Made by a program: the position numbers and the translations under genes. The notes under the pieces were generated by a model. It did not search any database and was not told where the DNA came from. It worked only from the letters and a program-made list of their open reading frames with translations. Below are positions 8,272-16,062 of a stretch of DNA of 64,000 bases, one piece after another (positions within the stretch are counted from its first letter, which is position 1; every line of letters starts with the position of its first letter). The stretch spans positions 1-64,000 of the forward strand of contig DISJ01000001.1 in assembly GCA_002421605.1 (NCBI GenBank). Reading direction: 5' to 3'. The DNA comes from Rhodobacteraceae bacterium UBA6213 (GTDB taxonomy: Bacteria; Pseudomonadota; Alphaproteobacteria; Rhodobacterales; Rhodobacteraceae).

Positions 8272-9903
8272 TCAGCGCTCCGGATGTGAAAGTTTGCGCG
8301 CCGAACGGGCCGCAGTCTGAAGCAGTTCAAACCCTTCGAAGCGCTGCTCGTGCTGATGGGTAAATGCGCCTTCAGCTGGAATGTAGGTCTCGCCCGCGCT
8401 CGACATGGCCGTCATCGCGCCCTCCAGGTCCTCAAATGAACCGCTGGCTGTGGCAGCAAGCATCGCGGCACCCAGCAGCACCGGCTCTGGCTGTGCCGAA
8501 GCCGCAACCGGCACCCCGGTGCAGTCGGCCAGAAGCTGGCGGACAAGCGGATGGCTTCCCGCGCCACCGCTGATGGCGATGGTTTCGATTGTGGCGCCTT
8601 TCGCGGCACTCGCCGCGATGATCTGGCGCAGCCCGTAACCGATGCCTAGCAGCCCCGCGACGTAGAGTGCGACAAGGCTGTCGAGGTCGCGCTCAACGCC
8701 AAGACCAGCAATGATCGCGCGTGCGTCCGGGTCCGCGTGGGGCGCGCGGTTGCCCAGAAAGTCTGGCACAACGATCAAATCACCGGCGCGATCGCTTGCA
8801 TGTGATAGCGACGGCAAATCAGCCGCGGCCAAGTCGGCAAGCATGTGCGGCACCGATACGCCATGGGATGCAGCCAAGGCGCGGGCCGCGCCGGATGCGG
8901 GGTGCAGGTTGACCAACTGATCAATTGCCGCGCCCGCGCTGGATTGGCCACCTTCGCTTAGCCACAAGCCCGGCACCATGGCCGAGTAGTAGGGCCCCCA
9001 TACCCCGGGGATGAAGATTGGCTCGCTGCTGCTCGCCATCGTGCAGGCAGAGGTGCCCAGCACATAGGCCATGCGCGTGGTCACAGCGCCCCCTGCATCC
9101 TTTCCGCCGACCGAGCCGACGCCGCCTGCATGTGCATCAATCATACCAGCCGCAACCGGAGTGCCCGGTTTCAGGCCAAGTTCGACGGCAGCAGACGCGG
9201 TCAGCCCCTTGCCCAACGCCTGCCCGGCTGGCACGATTTCGGTGCCGATGCGGGCAAACCCCTGATCGGCCAGATCGCCTAGGCCAATTTGGCGGAAGTA
9301 GCTTTCGTCCCACTGTTGCTCATGGGAAACATAGGTCCATTTGCAGGTCACGGTGCAAACTGAGCGGGCCAGACTTCCGGTTGAACGCCATGTCAGAAAG
9401 TCTGCCAGATCAAAGAACTGCCAAGCAGACGCATAGGTTTCCGGCAGGTTTTCCTTTAGCCACAGCAGTTTGGGCGTTTCCATCTCGGGCGAAATTACGC
9501 CGCCGACGTAATCCAGCACCCGGTGGCGCGTTCGATTGATCCGGCGCGCCTGCTCGATCGCACGGTGATCCATCCACACAATGATGTCGCGGCTCTTGTC
9601 ACCATGGGGCCCCACGGCAAGCCCCGCACCCTCTGGCCCCAGCACCACCAGCGAGCAGGTCGCATCAAAGCCGATGCCTGCGATGTCATCACCCGAAAGC
9701 GCGGCACCCGCGACGGCTTCGCGCACACTCGCACAGACCGCGCGCCAGATATCGCCGCTCGACTGTTCCGCAAGGTTCGGGCCATCTTGATAAAGCGCGA
9801 TGTCGTGCTTGGACGAGGCCAGCATCTCGCCCTTGGCGTCGAACACGCCCGCGCGCGCACTGCCGGTGCCAACATCTACGCCGATGAAACAACTTGCTGT
9901 CAT
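8272..9903 (-). CDS. FGGY-family pentulose kinase, probably D-ribulokinase
   Basis: 543 residues, an ATP-dependent sugar kinase expected to convert D-ribulose to D-ribulose 5-phosphate. The start MTASCFIGVDVGTGSARAGV is the FGGY phosphate-binding loop. IGFDATCSLVVL and the acidic IVWMDHRA are typical of the ribulokinase/FGGY-pentulose subgroup, and MIDAHAGGVGSVG supplies the conserved Asp of the C-domain. AISGGAGSHPLVRQ near residue 440 is the adenosine motif. Length agrees with ribulokinases (about 540). Location between the FAD enzyme and the ATPase of an operon ending in a ribitol dehydrogenase supports D-ribulose as substrate; xylulose or L-ribulose cannot be excluded from sequence alone. 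Confidence 0.85.
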   Translation of the reverse strand: MTASCFIGVDVGTGSARAGVFDAKGEMLASSKHDIALYQDGPNLAEQSSGDIWRAVCASVREAVAGAALSGDDIAGIGFDATCSLVVLGPEGAGLAVGPHGDKSRDIIVWMDHRAIEQARRINRTRHRVLDYVGGVISPEMETPKLLWLKENLPETYASAWQFFDLADFLTWRSTGSLARSVCTVTCKWTYVSHEQQWDESYFRQIGLGDLADQGFARIGTEIVPAGQALGKGLTASAAVELGLKPGTPVAAGMIDAHAGGVGSVGGKDAGGAVTTRMAYVLGTSACTMASSSEPIFIPGVWGPYYSAMVPGLWLSEGGQSSAGAAIDQLVNLHPASGAARALAASHGVSVPHMLADLAAADLPSLSHASDRAGDLIVVPDFLGNRAPHADPDARAIIAGLGVERDLDSLVALYVAGLLGIGYGLRQIIAASAAKGATIETIAISGGAGSHPLVRQLLADCTGVPVAASAQPEPVLLGAAMLAATASGSFEDLEGAMTAMSSAGETYIPAEGAFTHQHEQRFEGFELLQTAARSARKLSHPER

Positions 9904-9924
9904 GTCAAAACCCCTGTGCCAAAT

Positions 9925-9943
9925 GGCGGCTGAAAATGCCGCC
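9925..9943 (-). other. Short stem-loop inside the polyol operon
   Basis: GGCGGC at 9925-9930 pairs with GCCGCC at 9938-9943 across a 7-base loop, in the 123-base gap between the FAD oxidoreductase and kinase genes. On the minus strand it is followed only by ATTTGG, so it is a poor terminator. It might tune expression between upstream transporter genes and downstream enzymes. This is a sequence observation; function is a guess. Confidence 0.3.
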
Positions 9944-10026
9944 TAATCCTCGCGCCATCTCTGATGACCTTGCCCGATCCATCCTCGATAACGGACTGAA
10001 GTGCATCAAGAATCGGGCGGTGAACC

Positions 10027-11469
10027 TCATGATGTCTGTCCGGGGGCAAGCTCTGTCGCGCGGCTTCCATCGGGATTGCGCAGATAAACGCCATGCGCAA
10101 TTTGCTGACGGCGCAATTCGGAAATGTCGATTTCGGCTGGTGAGCGGTTGCCACGGACCGAAATCTTGGCAGCGCGCCCCGCCGCTTCGCCCATCGCCAT
10201 GCAGGTGGCCATGACCCGCGTTGCCCCCATCGCTTCATGCGTGACCGAGATGCTGCGCCCTGCAACCAGCAGGTTCGCCACTTTGGTCGGCACCAGAGAG
10301 CGATACGGAATATCGTAGCAGTCGCCGCACCAGATCAGCGTGCAGCCATCATCGGCGGGGCGATGAATATCGATCGGGTAGCTGGCCACCGCGATGGAAT
10401 CGTCAAAATGGCGGCAACTCAGGACGTCATCCTGCGTCATCACATATTGCCCGACGATGCGCCGGGTTTCGCGGATTCCCAGAAACGGTGCCGTCTTGGT
10501 AAAATAGGCCGCCTCGAACCCCGGCACATAATTAACGAGGTAAGTGACAATGTCGTCGATCTGCGCGCGCCCCTGAATCTCGCCATTGGTCAGGCTGCGC
10601 GCGTCGGTGCCATCCGTGCCTTTGACGCGCGTCATGTTGATCCAGACCTCGCCCTTTTTCAGGCCGGTAATGATAATCGTGCGCTCGTTCGGAATATCGA
10701 GGTGACGCTCATTCTTGGCTTTTGCCATCAACTCGCGCAGGCCAACCAGAATGAACTGGTTATTCTGCCCGAAATACTCGGCCGGAATGAAATCGGTCAG
10801 GTAGGTTCGCGCCTCTGGCGGCGCGTTTGCGACACTCATGCGCAGCTTGTCGGTGTCAACGCCCGCAAGGCAGAACATCAGGGTCGGCGGTTGCATCCCG
10901 CCTTGGGCATCGCCCTTTTCGCAGGGCACGCCCGCACGGAAGGCCACATCGGCATCGCCCGAGCAGTCGATCACCACCTTGGCGAGGGTTGCGGTGCGCC
11001 CGCTTTTACTTTCGGTGATAACGCCACGGATCACATCGCCGTTCATCACCACGTCAACGCAAAAAGTGTAGAACAGCACATCGACGCCCGCTTCGGTCAG
11101 CATTTCCAGCGCCACTGTCTTTACCGCCTCTGGCTCGACCAGCGTTATGCCCATGTGCAAGGGGCAAGGGCGGTGCTCGCTGGCACCGTTGCGTTCGCGC
11201 CTTAGTCGCTCGATAAACTTCTGCGGCAGGCCGTCGATGATCTGGTTGCCCTTCTGGCCCAAGAATCCAAGCACCGGCAGACCGATCGTCATGTTGCCGC
11301 CCACGAAGCTGCGGCTTTCGATCAGGCCGACGCGCAAGCCGTCTTCGGCTGCGGCTAGTGCGGCGGTCAGGCCCGAGGGCCCTCCCCCCACCACCAGCAC
11401 GTCGTATTCTGCGGCTACGGGAATGCTGCGCGCCGGCTCTTGTATCGAGCGGGTTGTGGTCTTTGACAT
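10027..11469 (-). CDS. FAD-dependent oxidoreductase (FAD_oxidored type) in polyol operon
   Basis: 480 residues. YDVLVVGGGPSGLTAALAAA is a dinucleotide-binding GxGxxG fold at residues 22-41, with E51 ending the second strand, the expected ribose-binding acid for FAD. GGNMTIGLP and IDCSGDADVAFRAG are hallmarks of the FAD_oxidored (PF12831) group, and LLVAGRSISVTHEAMGATRV is the C-terminal FAD motif. The ATG at 11469 has GGATCGAAAG upstream and replaces a TTG at 11487. No signal peptide. It lies between the binding protein and the kinase, so its substrate is probably related to the imported polyol, but the pathway to ribulose 5-phosphate does not need it. Exact reaction unknown. Confidence 0.75.
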   Translation of the reverse strand: MSKTTTRSIQEPARSIPVAAEYDVLVVGGGPSGLTAALAAAEDGLRVGLIESRSFVGGNMTIGLPVLGFLGQKGNQIIDGLPQKFIERLRRERNGASEHRPCPLHMGITLVEPEAVKTVALEMLTEAGVDVLFYTFCVDVVMNGDVIRGVITESKSGRTATLAKVVIDCSGDADVAFRAGVPCEKGDAQGGMQPPTLMFCLAGVDTDKLRMSVANAPPEARTYLTDFIPAEYFGQNNQFILVGLRELMAKAKNERHLDIPNERTIIITGLKKGEVWINMTRVKGTDGTDARSLTNGEIQGRAQIDDIVTYLVNYVPGFEAAYFTKTAPFLGIRETRRIVGQYVMTQDDVLSCRHFDDSIAVASYPIDIHRPADDGCTLIWCGDCYDIPYRSLVPTKVANLLVAGRSISVTHEAMGATRVMATCMAMGEAAGRAAKISVRGNRSPAEIDISELRRQQIAHGVYLRNPDGSRATELAPGQTS

Positions 11470-11583
11470 CTTTCGATCCTTGTTCAAGCCGCAGCGCAGC
11501 CTCGGGTGGTTGATTGAGCTAGTCTGATTGTACCGCCGCCCGGCTCGGGAGAGGGCCCGGGCGGCAATACTTGGCGTTGCGTG

Positions 11584-12879
11584 TCAGGCAGGCATCATCG
11601 GTGTGACGCGCTCGATGATCGAGGCGACGGCGTCTTTGACGGACTTCCTGCCGATGACTGCAAGCTGCACCTCTTCCAGCATCGTGGCTTGGGCGCGCGC
11701 GGCTTCCGGGAACGGCGGGAAAGCACCGCGCGCATTGGCAAGAACCATCGCCTCAACCTCGGCCAGCGGGTTCTTGGAAATCAGCGCAGGGTCAGAGTAG
11801 CTGGATACCCGCACCGGCCCGTTGCCATTCAGCGCCATGCCAAGCGTTACACGCTTGCTCGACACTTCCTTGATGTAGGCCCACGCAAGGGCTTTGTCCT
11901 TGGCGTTTTTCGGAATCACCATTGCCCAAGCCTCGACAATCGACGCCATCGGTTTGTCGGCAGCCAAAGTAGCCGACCCCGGGAAGGCGATAGCCTTGAT
12001 CTTGCCGGGGAAGTTGCTCTGTTCGGGGTTGTTGAGCTGCGCATAACGGGCGAATGGCAGCACCGTAAAGGCGGCACGGCCTTGTTGCAGCCAAGTCACC
12101 TGGTCGTCGTTCTTGGTGGTGGCATAGCTGCGGGGCAAGGCACCGGATTCAAACATGGCGCGCAGCACGTCGAGCCCCTTCTCCATCGCCGCCGGGTCTG
12201 GCACAAGCTGGAAATCCTTGGTGATGAAATCGCCGCCAAACGCGCGCGCGAACATCACCGGGAACAGTGCCAGATCACTTGCCAGGATCATGCCGGTAAC
12301 TGGCGTGCCCGACTTGGAGGTAAAGGTCAGCTTGTTGCATTGCTCGACAAGCTCTTCCAGCGTGGTCGGGGGTGCCGAGATGCCTGCCTCTTCCAGCAAC
12401 GCCTCATTGTAGAACAGGCCCTGCGTGGCGTGACGCACGGGAATACCAATCAGGTTTCCATCGACCGTCATGCCCTGAACCAGACCATGCGCGATGTCGT
12501 CAAAGTCTTCGATCGGGTCGCTGACCGTCAGATCGTTCAGCGGCTCAAACAGCGAGGCGATCTCGGATGTGGGCCGGTTGTCGATGATATAGCCGACACC
12601 GTAATCCGTCTCGGTCAAGCTCGCCTCGCGGAAAAGCCTGTCCTGCAGCGGGTTGGAATCAAACGTGGTGAAGCTGATGTCAGCGTCATTGGCACTTTTC
12701 CACGCAGCCATCAGATCATCAGCGTCGGCGCCCAATACCGTTTGGTGAACCTTGTGGCTCAGCACGTTCAGGGTCTTGCCAGCAGCCCAAGTCGGCCCAG
12801 CCGCCAAAGCGGCAGCGCCGCCGACAGTCGTGCCAAGAAAACCACGCCGGGTGAACGTGAATGCGGATCTGTCTTTCAT
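11584..12879 (-). CDS. Extracellular solute-binding protein (family 1) with Tat-type signal
   Basis: 431 residues. The N-terminus has a twin-arginine motif, FTRRGFLGTTVGG (R11-R12), a hydrophobic stretch and an A-x-A-like end near residue 33, so the protein is probably exported folded to the periplasm. The body has the family 1 sugar-binding layout (LNVLSHKVHQ, LMAAWKSANDADISF, WAMVIPKNAKDKALAWAYI). The ATG at 12879 follows a strong GGGAGGTC site; an ATG-less extension to 12921 was rejected. Two permease genes lie directly upstream, so it delivers the ligand (inferred ribitol or a related polyol) to that pair. Confidence 0.87.
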   Translation of the reverse strand: MKDRSAFTFTRRGFLGTTVGGAAALAAGPTWAAGKTLNVLSHKVHQTVLGADADDLMAAWKSANDADISFTTFDSNPLQDRLFREASLTETDYGVGYIIDNRPTSEIASLFEPLNDLTVSDPIEDFDDIAHGLVQGMTVDGNLIGIPVRHATQGLFYNEALLEEAGISAPPTTLEELVEQCNKLTFTSKSGTPVTGMILASDLALFPVMFARAFGGDFITKDFQLVPDPAAMEKGLDVLRAMFESGALPRSYATTKNDDQVTWLQQGRAAFTVLPFARYAQLNNPEQSNFPGKIKAIAFPGSATLAADKPMASIVEAWAMVIPKNAKDKALAWAYIKEVSSKRVTLGMALNGNGPVRVSSYSDPALISKNPLAEVEAMVLANARGAFPPFPEAARAQATMLEEVQLAVIGRKSVKDAVASIIERVTPMMPA

Positions 12880-12904
12880 AGTGACCTCCCAGGTTGACGG
12901 ATGA

Positions 12905-13738
12905 TCATCCCTTTGTGGCACCGGCCGTCATTCCGGCGACGAGATAGCGGTTCATGAAGATGACGAACAAAAGCACCGGGGCGAGTTGCAGCGTGGAGGC
13001 GGCAAACAAGACCCCCCAGTCAACCCCGTCGATCGAGCCGATCATCTCTGAGATCACCAGCGGCGCTGTCTTGGCTTTGGTGGCGGTAAAGATGAAGGCG
13101 AACAGAAATTCGTTCCAAGAGAACACGACAACGAACACCGCCACAGCAAGGATGCCGGGCGCGGCCAGCGGCACGATCACCCTGCGCAAAATCGTCCAGC
13201 GCCCCGCGCCATCGATCTGCGCGGCCTCATCAAGCTCGCGCGGAATCTGGTCGATGAAGGTGCGCATCAGCACCGTGCCGAGCGAGACGAAAAACGTCGC
13301 ATAAAGAACCATAAGCACCACATGCGTATCGTTGACCTGCAGCGCATTCACGATGGGAAACAGCGGCAAGGTAACCACAATCGGCGGGATCAGCCGCACG
13401 ACGATAAGAAACAGCACGCTCGAGTCGAGAAAGCGGCTGGAATTGCGCGAATAGGCATATCCTGCGGCAGTGCTGGCAATGACCGCCAGCGCCGTGGCAC
13501 CGGCGGTAATGATCGTGCTGTTGACCAGCCCGTCGAAGAATACCCCCCAGCGCGTCCACAAGGTGGTGAAGTGATCCAAGGTCGGGGTGAAAATATAGTG
13601 CGGCGGCACCGCAAAGATTTCGCGCCCCGGTTTGAATGACGACATCACGATAAAGGCAATCGGCAACAGCGACCACAAAAGCAGCGCTGCAACCGCGACG
13701 GCCTTACCAGAACCAATGATAAGCCGCTTAATGCGCAT
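12905..13738 (-). CDS. ABC permease, MalG/UgpE type
   Basis: 277 residues with about six predicted membrane helices, the first at residues 12-33 (AVAVAALLLWSLLPIAFIVMSS). The inner-membrane BPD_transp_1 loop is present as EAAQIDGAGRWTILRRVIVP, the EAA motif that contacts the ATPase. The start overlaps the end of the upstream permease gene by 11 bases, so the two are coupled. As the shorter MalG-like half it forms a heterodimer with the 13728-14603 product. It sits 25 bases before the binding-protein start. Confidence 0.9.
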   Translation of the reverse strand: MRIKRLIIGSGKAVAVAALLLWSLLPIAFIVMSSFKPGREIFAVPPHYIFTPTLDHFTTLWTRWGVFFDGLVNSTIITAGATALAVIASTAAGYAYSRNSSRFLDSSVLFLIVVRLIPPIVVTLPLFPIVNALQVNDTHVVLMVLYATFFVSLGTVLMRTFIDQIPRELDEAAQIDGAGRWTILRRVIVPLAAPGILAVAVFVVVFSWNEFLFAFIFTATKAKTAPLVISEMIGSIDGVDWGVLFAASTLQLAPVLLFVIFMNRYLVAGMTAGATKG

Positions 13739-14603
13739 TGGCGTTCACCTGTTTTCCGAGCAGCAAAATGTAACCAACGGCCAGCAACAATGAGACGACA
13801 ACCATGATCCACGCGGTGGCAGCGGCGGTGCCGAAAGCGTTGTAACTGAACGCCTCTTGATAAAGGTACACAGCCACAACCTCGGTCGTTCGCGCAGGCC
13901 CGCCGTTTGTCAGCAGCCAGACCTCTGAAAAGATGCGGAAGGCGAAGATGTAGCGAAACAGCAGCGCCACCACGATCGCCGGGCCGAGCAGTGGCAGCGT
14001 TACACGCCGAAAGGCCTGCAGCGGGGTTGCCCCGTCGATGCGCGCCGCTTCGTAAAGATCAAGCGGTATGGCAAGGCGCGCGGCGTAAAGAATGATGAAC
14101 GTGAACGGCAGGTGCAGCCAGATCGTGAGCATCGCGATAAGGATCATCGCGTGTGTCGGTTCGTACGACCAATCAAGGATCGGAAGGTGCAACGACTGCA
14201 GCATCTGGGTGATCGGCCCTGCGTCAGGGTCAAAGAGAAACCGCCACATAACCACAGCCGTCACTTCGCTGACCGCATAAGGCGCAAGCACGGCAACAAG
14301 CAGATAGCGGCGCAGCGGCAGACCGCTGGCAAAAAGCAGCGCCAAAAGCAGCCCTATCGCAAGTTCCAGATGCACGGCCACGACGACGATACCAACCGTG
14401 TTCCAAAGCGCGCGATGAAAGGCTGGATCGGTCAACACGCGAATGTAGTTTTCCAAACCAACGAAACTTGGCGCCTTGCCAAAACTGGATTGCGTGACGC
14501 TAAGCCAGATCACATAAATAGACGGAATAACGATGACGCTAAGGATCAGGATATGAACCGGTGCGATCAACGGCATCAGATGAGCAAGGCTTCTGCTACG
14601 CAA
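13728..14603 (-). CDS. ABC permease, MalF/UgpA type
   Basis: About 291 residues with six membrane helices. The EAA motif reads EAARIDGATPLQAFRRVTLPLLG near residue 190. The start is uncertain: no ATG lies at the beginning of the frame. A TTG at 14603 is chosen because AAGGAACG sits just before it; a TTG at 14627 and an ATG about 27 bases inside the chosen start are alternatives. It is the first transporter gene after lacI, with a gap of about 45 bases, and forms the permease pair with the next gene. Confidence 0.85.
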   Translation of the reverse strand: MRSRSLAHLMPLIAPVHILILSVIVIPSIYVIWLSVTQSSFGKAPSFVGLENYIRVLTDPAFHRALWNTVGIVVVAVHLELAIGLLLALLFASGLPLRRYLLVAVLAPYAVSEVTAVVMWRFLFDPDAGPITQMLQSLHLPILDWSYEPTHAMILIAMLTIWLHLPFTFIILYAARLAIPLDLYEAARIDGATPLQAFRRVTLPLLGPAIVVALLFRYIFAFRIFSEVWLLTNGGPARTTEVVAVYLYQEAFSYNAFGTAAATAWIMVVVSLLLAVGYILLLGKQVNANAH

Positions 14604-14648
14604 TCGTTCCTTCCCTTCCTCTTTCAACTCGCCCCTCGACTTGGGCGG

Positions 14649-15737
14649 TCAGTGGACTGACTTGCGTCCTTTAGCGGATGCGACATTCGTGGCCTGCGGC
14701 ACCGTCAAATCTGCGTCGCGACTGTGTGGGCCAAGCAGGTTGCTAACCGAATTCCTGACCTGCAACGTGGCGTTCAGCTCGATAAGATGCGGCGGCGAGG
14801 TGTCGCCTAGCATTCGGGCGCGCAGGCGGTCCCAAACCATGCGCGCCATTTCATCAATCGGTTGGCGGATGGCCGTCACAGCAGCCTTTCGCGCGCTCAT
14901 CCACGCATAATCGTCAAAGCCGATGATCGAAACCTGTTCGGGCATCGCTACATGGCGCGCCGCAAGGGTCGAAAGCACGCTAAGCGTGGTCACGTTGGTC
15001 AGCGCGATTACCGCTGTCGGGCAGGTATTACGTTCTAGCCAATGCGCGAATATTTCAGCGCCGCGCTCGCCGTTCGATCCCAATTCAACGACGATCGGTG
15101 CAACTCCAACTGCAGCGTGCATGAAGGTTTCGGCACCGCGAACACGCTCTCTGATAGGCGAGATCGACAGGTTCGACGCCGCAATCACCACATCGCGGTG
15201 CCCAAGCGAAACCAGATGGCGGGCCGCAATTTCGCCAGCCTCAAAATTGTCGATAGTAACGGAGTCAATATCGGCGCTGCCGCTTATAACGCGGTCAGCA
15301 AGCACCATCGGCAGCCGATGCGCCTCATTGACAAGAATCGCAGGCACCGTGTCAGAGCAGGGAACGGCAACCAGCCCCGCAGGCCGCCACCCCAGCAGCG
15401 CGGACAATCGCGATTTTTCCAATTCAACATCGTCACGCGAGCTTGCGACGACCACATCGTAACCATCTTTGCCAGCCATCACTTCCAGCCGCGAAACCAG
15501 CGAGGTGAAGAAGGTGTCATCAAGGTCCGGCACCAGAACGCCCACCACCTTGGTCTGCCCCGAGCGCAGCCGCGAGGCGGAACGATCGATCTGGTAGGAA
15601 AGCGCGCGCGCCGCGCCTTCTACACGCTCGCGCAGGTCGGCATTCACCGGCTTCGACCCGCTCATCACGTTCGAAACCGTTGCAATGGACACGCCCGCCA
15701 GCTTGGCGACATCTTTGATCGTCGGTCTTTTGGACAC
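14649..15737 (-). CDS. LacI-family repressor of the polyol operon
   Basis: 362 residues. Residues 6-30 (TIKDVAKLAGVSIATVSNVM) are the LacI helix-turn-helix, followed by the hinge helix (DRSASRLRSGQT) and a periplasmic-binding-protein-like sugar sensor. The start codon is GTG (complement at 15735-15737), with GGGGA upstream. The gene leads the leftward operon and has two tandem palindromes only 14-42 bases before its start, so it very probably represses its own operon and is released by the incoming polyol or a metabolite. The inducer is inferred from the ribitol dehydrogenase and kinase genes. Confidence 0.9.
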   Translation of the reverse strand: MSKRPTIKDVAKLAGVSIATVSNVMSGSKPVNADLRERVEGAARALSYQIDRSASRLRSGQTKVVGVLVPDLDDTFFTSLVSRLEVMAGKDGYDVVVASSRDDVELEKSRLSALLGWRPAGLVAVPCSDTVPAILVNEAHRLPMVLADRVISGSADIDSVTIDNFEAGEIAARHLVSLGHRDVVIAASNLSISPIRERVRGAETFMHAAVGVAPIVVELGSNGERGAEIFAHWLERNTCPTAVIALTNVTTLSVLSTLAARHVAMPEQVSIIGFDDYAWMSARKAAVTAIRQPIDEMARMVWDRLRARMLGDTSPPHLIELNATLQVRNSVSNLLGPHSRDADLTVPQATNVASAKGRKSVH

Positions 15738-15750
15738 GAATCCCCGCGTC

Positions 15751-15779
15751 GTTAAACGTTTTACTGTTAAACGTTTAAC
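15751..15779. promoter_or_regulatory. Tandem LacI-type operators
   Basis: Two adjacent sites: GTTAAACGTTTTAC at 15751-15764, and GTTAAACGTTTAAC at 15766-15779, a perfect 14-base palindrome with the central CG typical of LacI-family operators. They are identical except at one position and are spaced 15 bases centre to centre, placing the proteins on slightly rotated faces of the helix. They sit immediately upstream of lacI and of the whole operon, and also face the divergent transporter gene 280 bases away. Assignment to the adjacent LacI protein is inference from position and symmetry. Confidence 0.8.
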
Positions 15780-15978
15780 AGCGACTCAATTCTTGGGCAA
15801 GAAAATTTTGCAAGCCCTGACAAAACAGAAATTGCACCATGGTTCCCTACTCTGATGCCGCCGCACCTACGGGGGCAGCCATTTTCAAGCGAAACCGGGG
15901 AGCCCACAGGCCACTGGCACCAAGTACGCGGCCCGCAGGCTAACCCTACGCGCGGCATGCGCCCCACAGCGCAGATTT

Positions 15979-15990
15979 ATTGCGCGCAAT
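15979..15990. promoter_or_regulatory. Perfect palindrome upstream of the AspT/YidE-like transporter
   Basis: ATTGCGCGCAAT is a perfect 12-base palindrome 72 bases before the transporter start, in the roughly 280-base divergent region (15780-16062) that holds no gene. A weak promoter-like pair (TTGCTT, 16 bases, TATCAC) follows at about 16006-16033. It could be an operator, but GC-rich alternation makes chance symmetry plausible. Confidence 0.3.
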
Positions 15991-16062
15991 GCGCCCTAGG
16001 ATCGATTGCTTTTGCTACACAGGGGTCTATCACATGGCCTAGGGGGATGAGCGAGACGGCCC

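Noticed and set aside
11581..12897. 438-codon plus-strand frame
   Set aside because: Antisense to the binding-protein gene, which has a Tat signal, ribosome site and family motifs.
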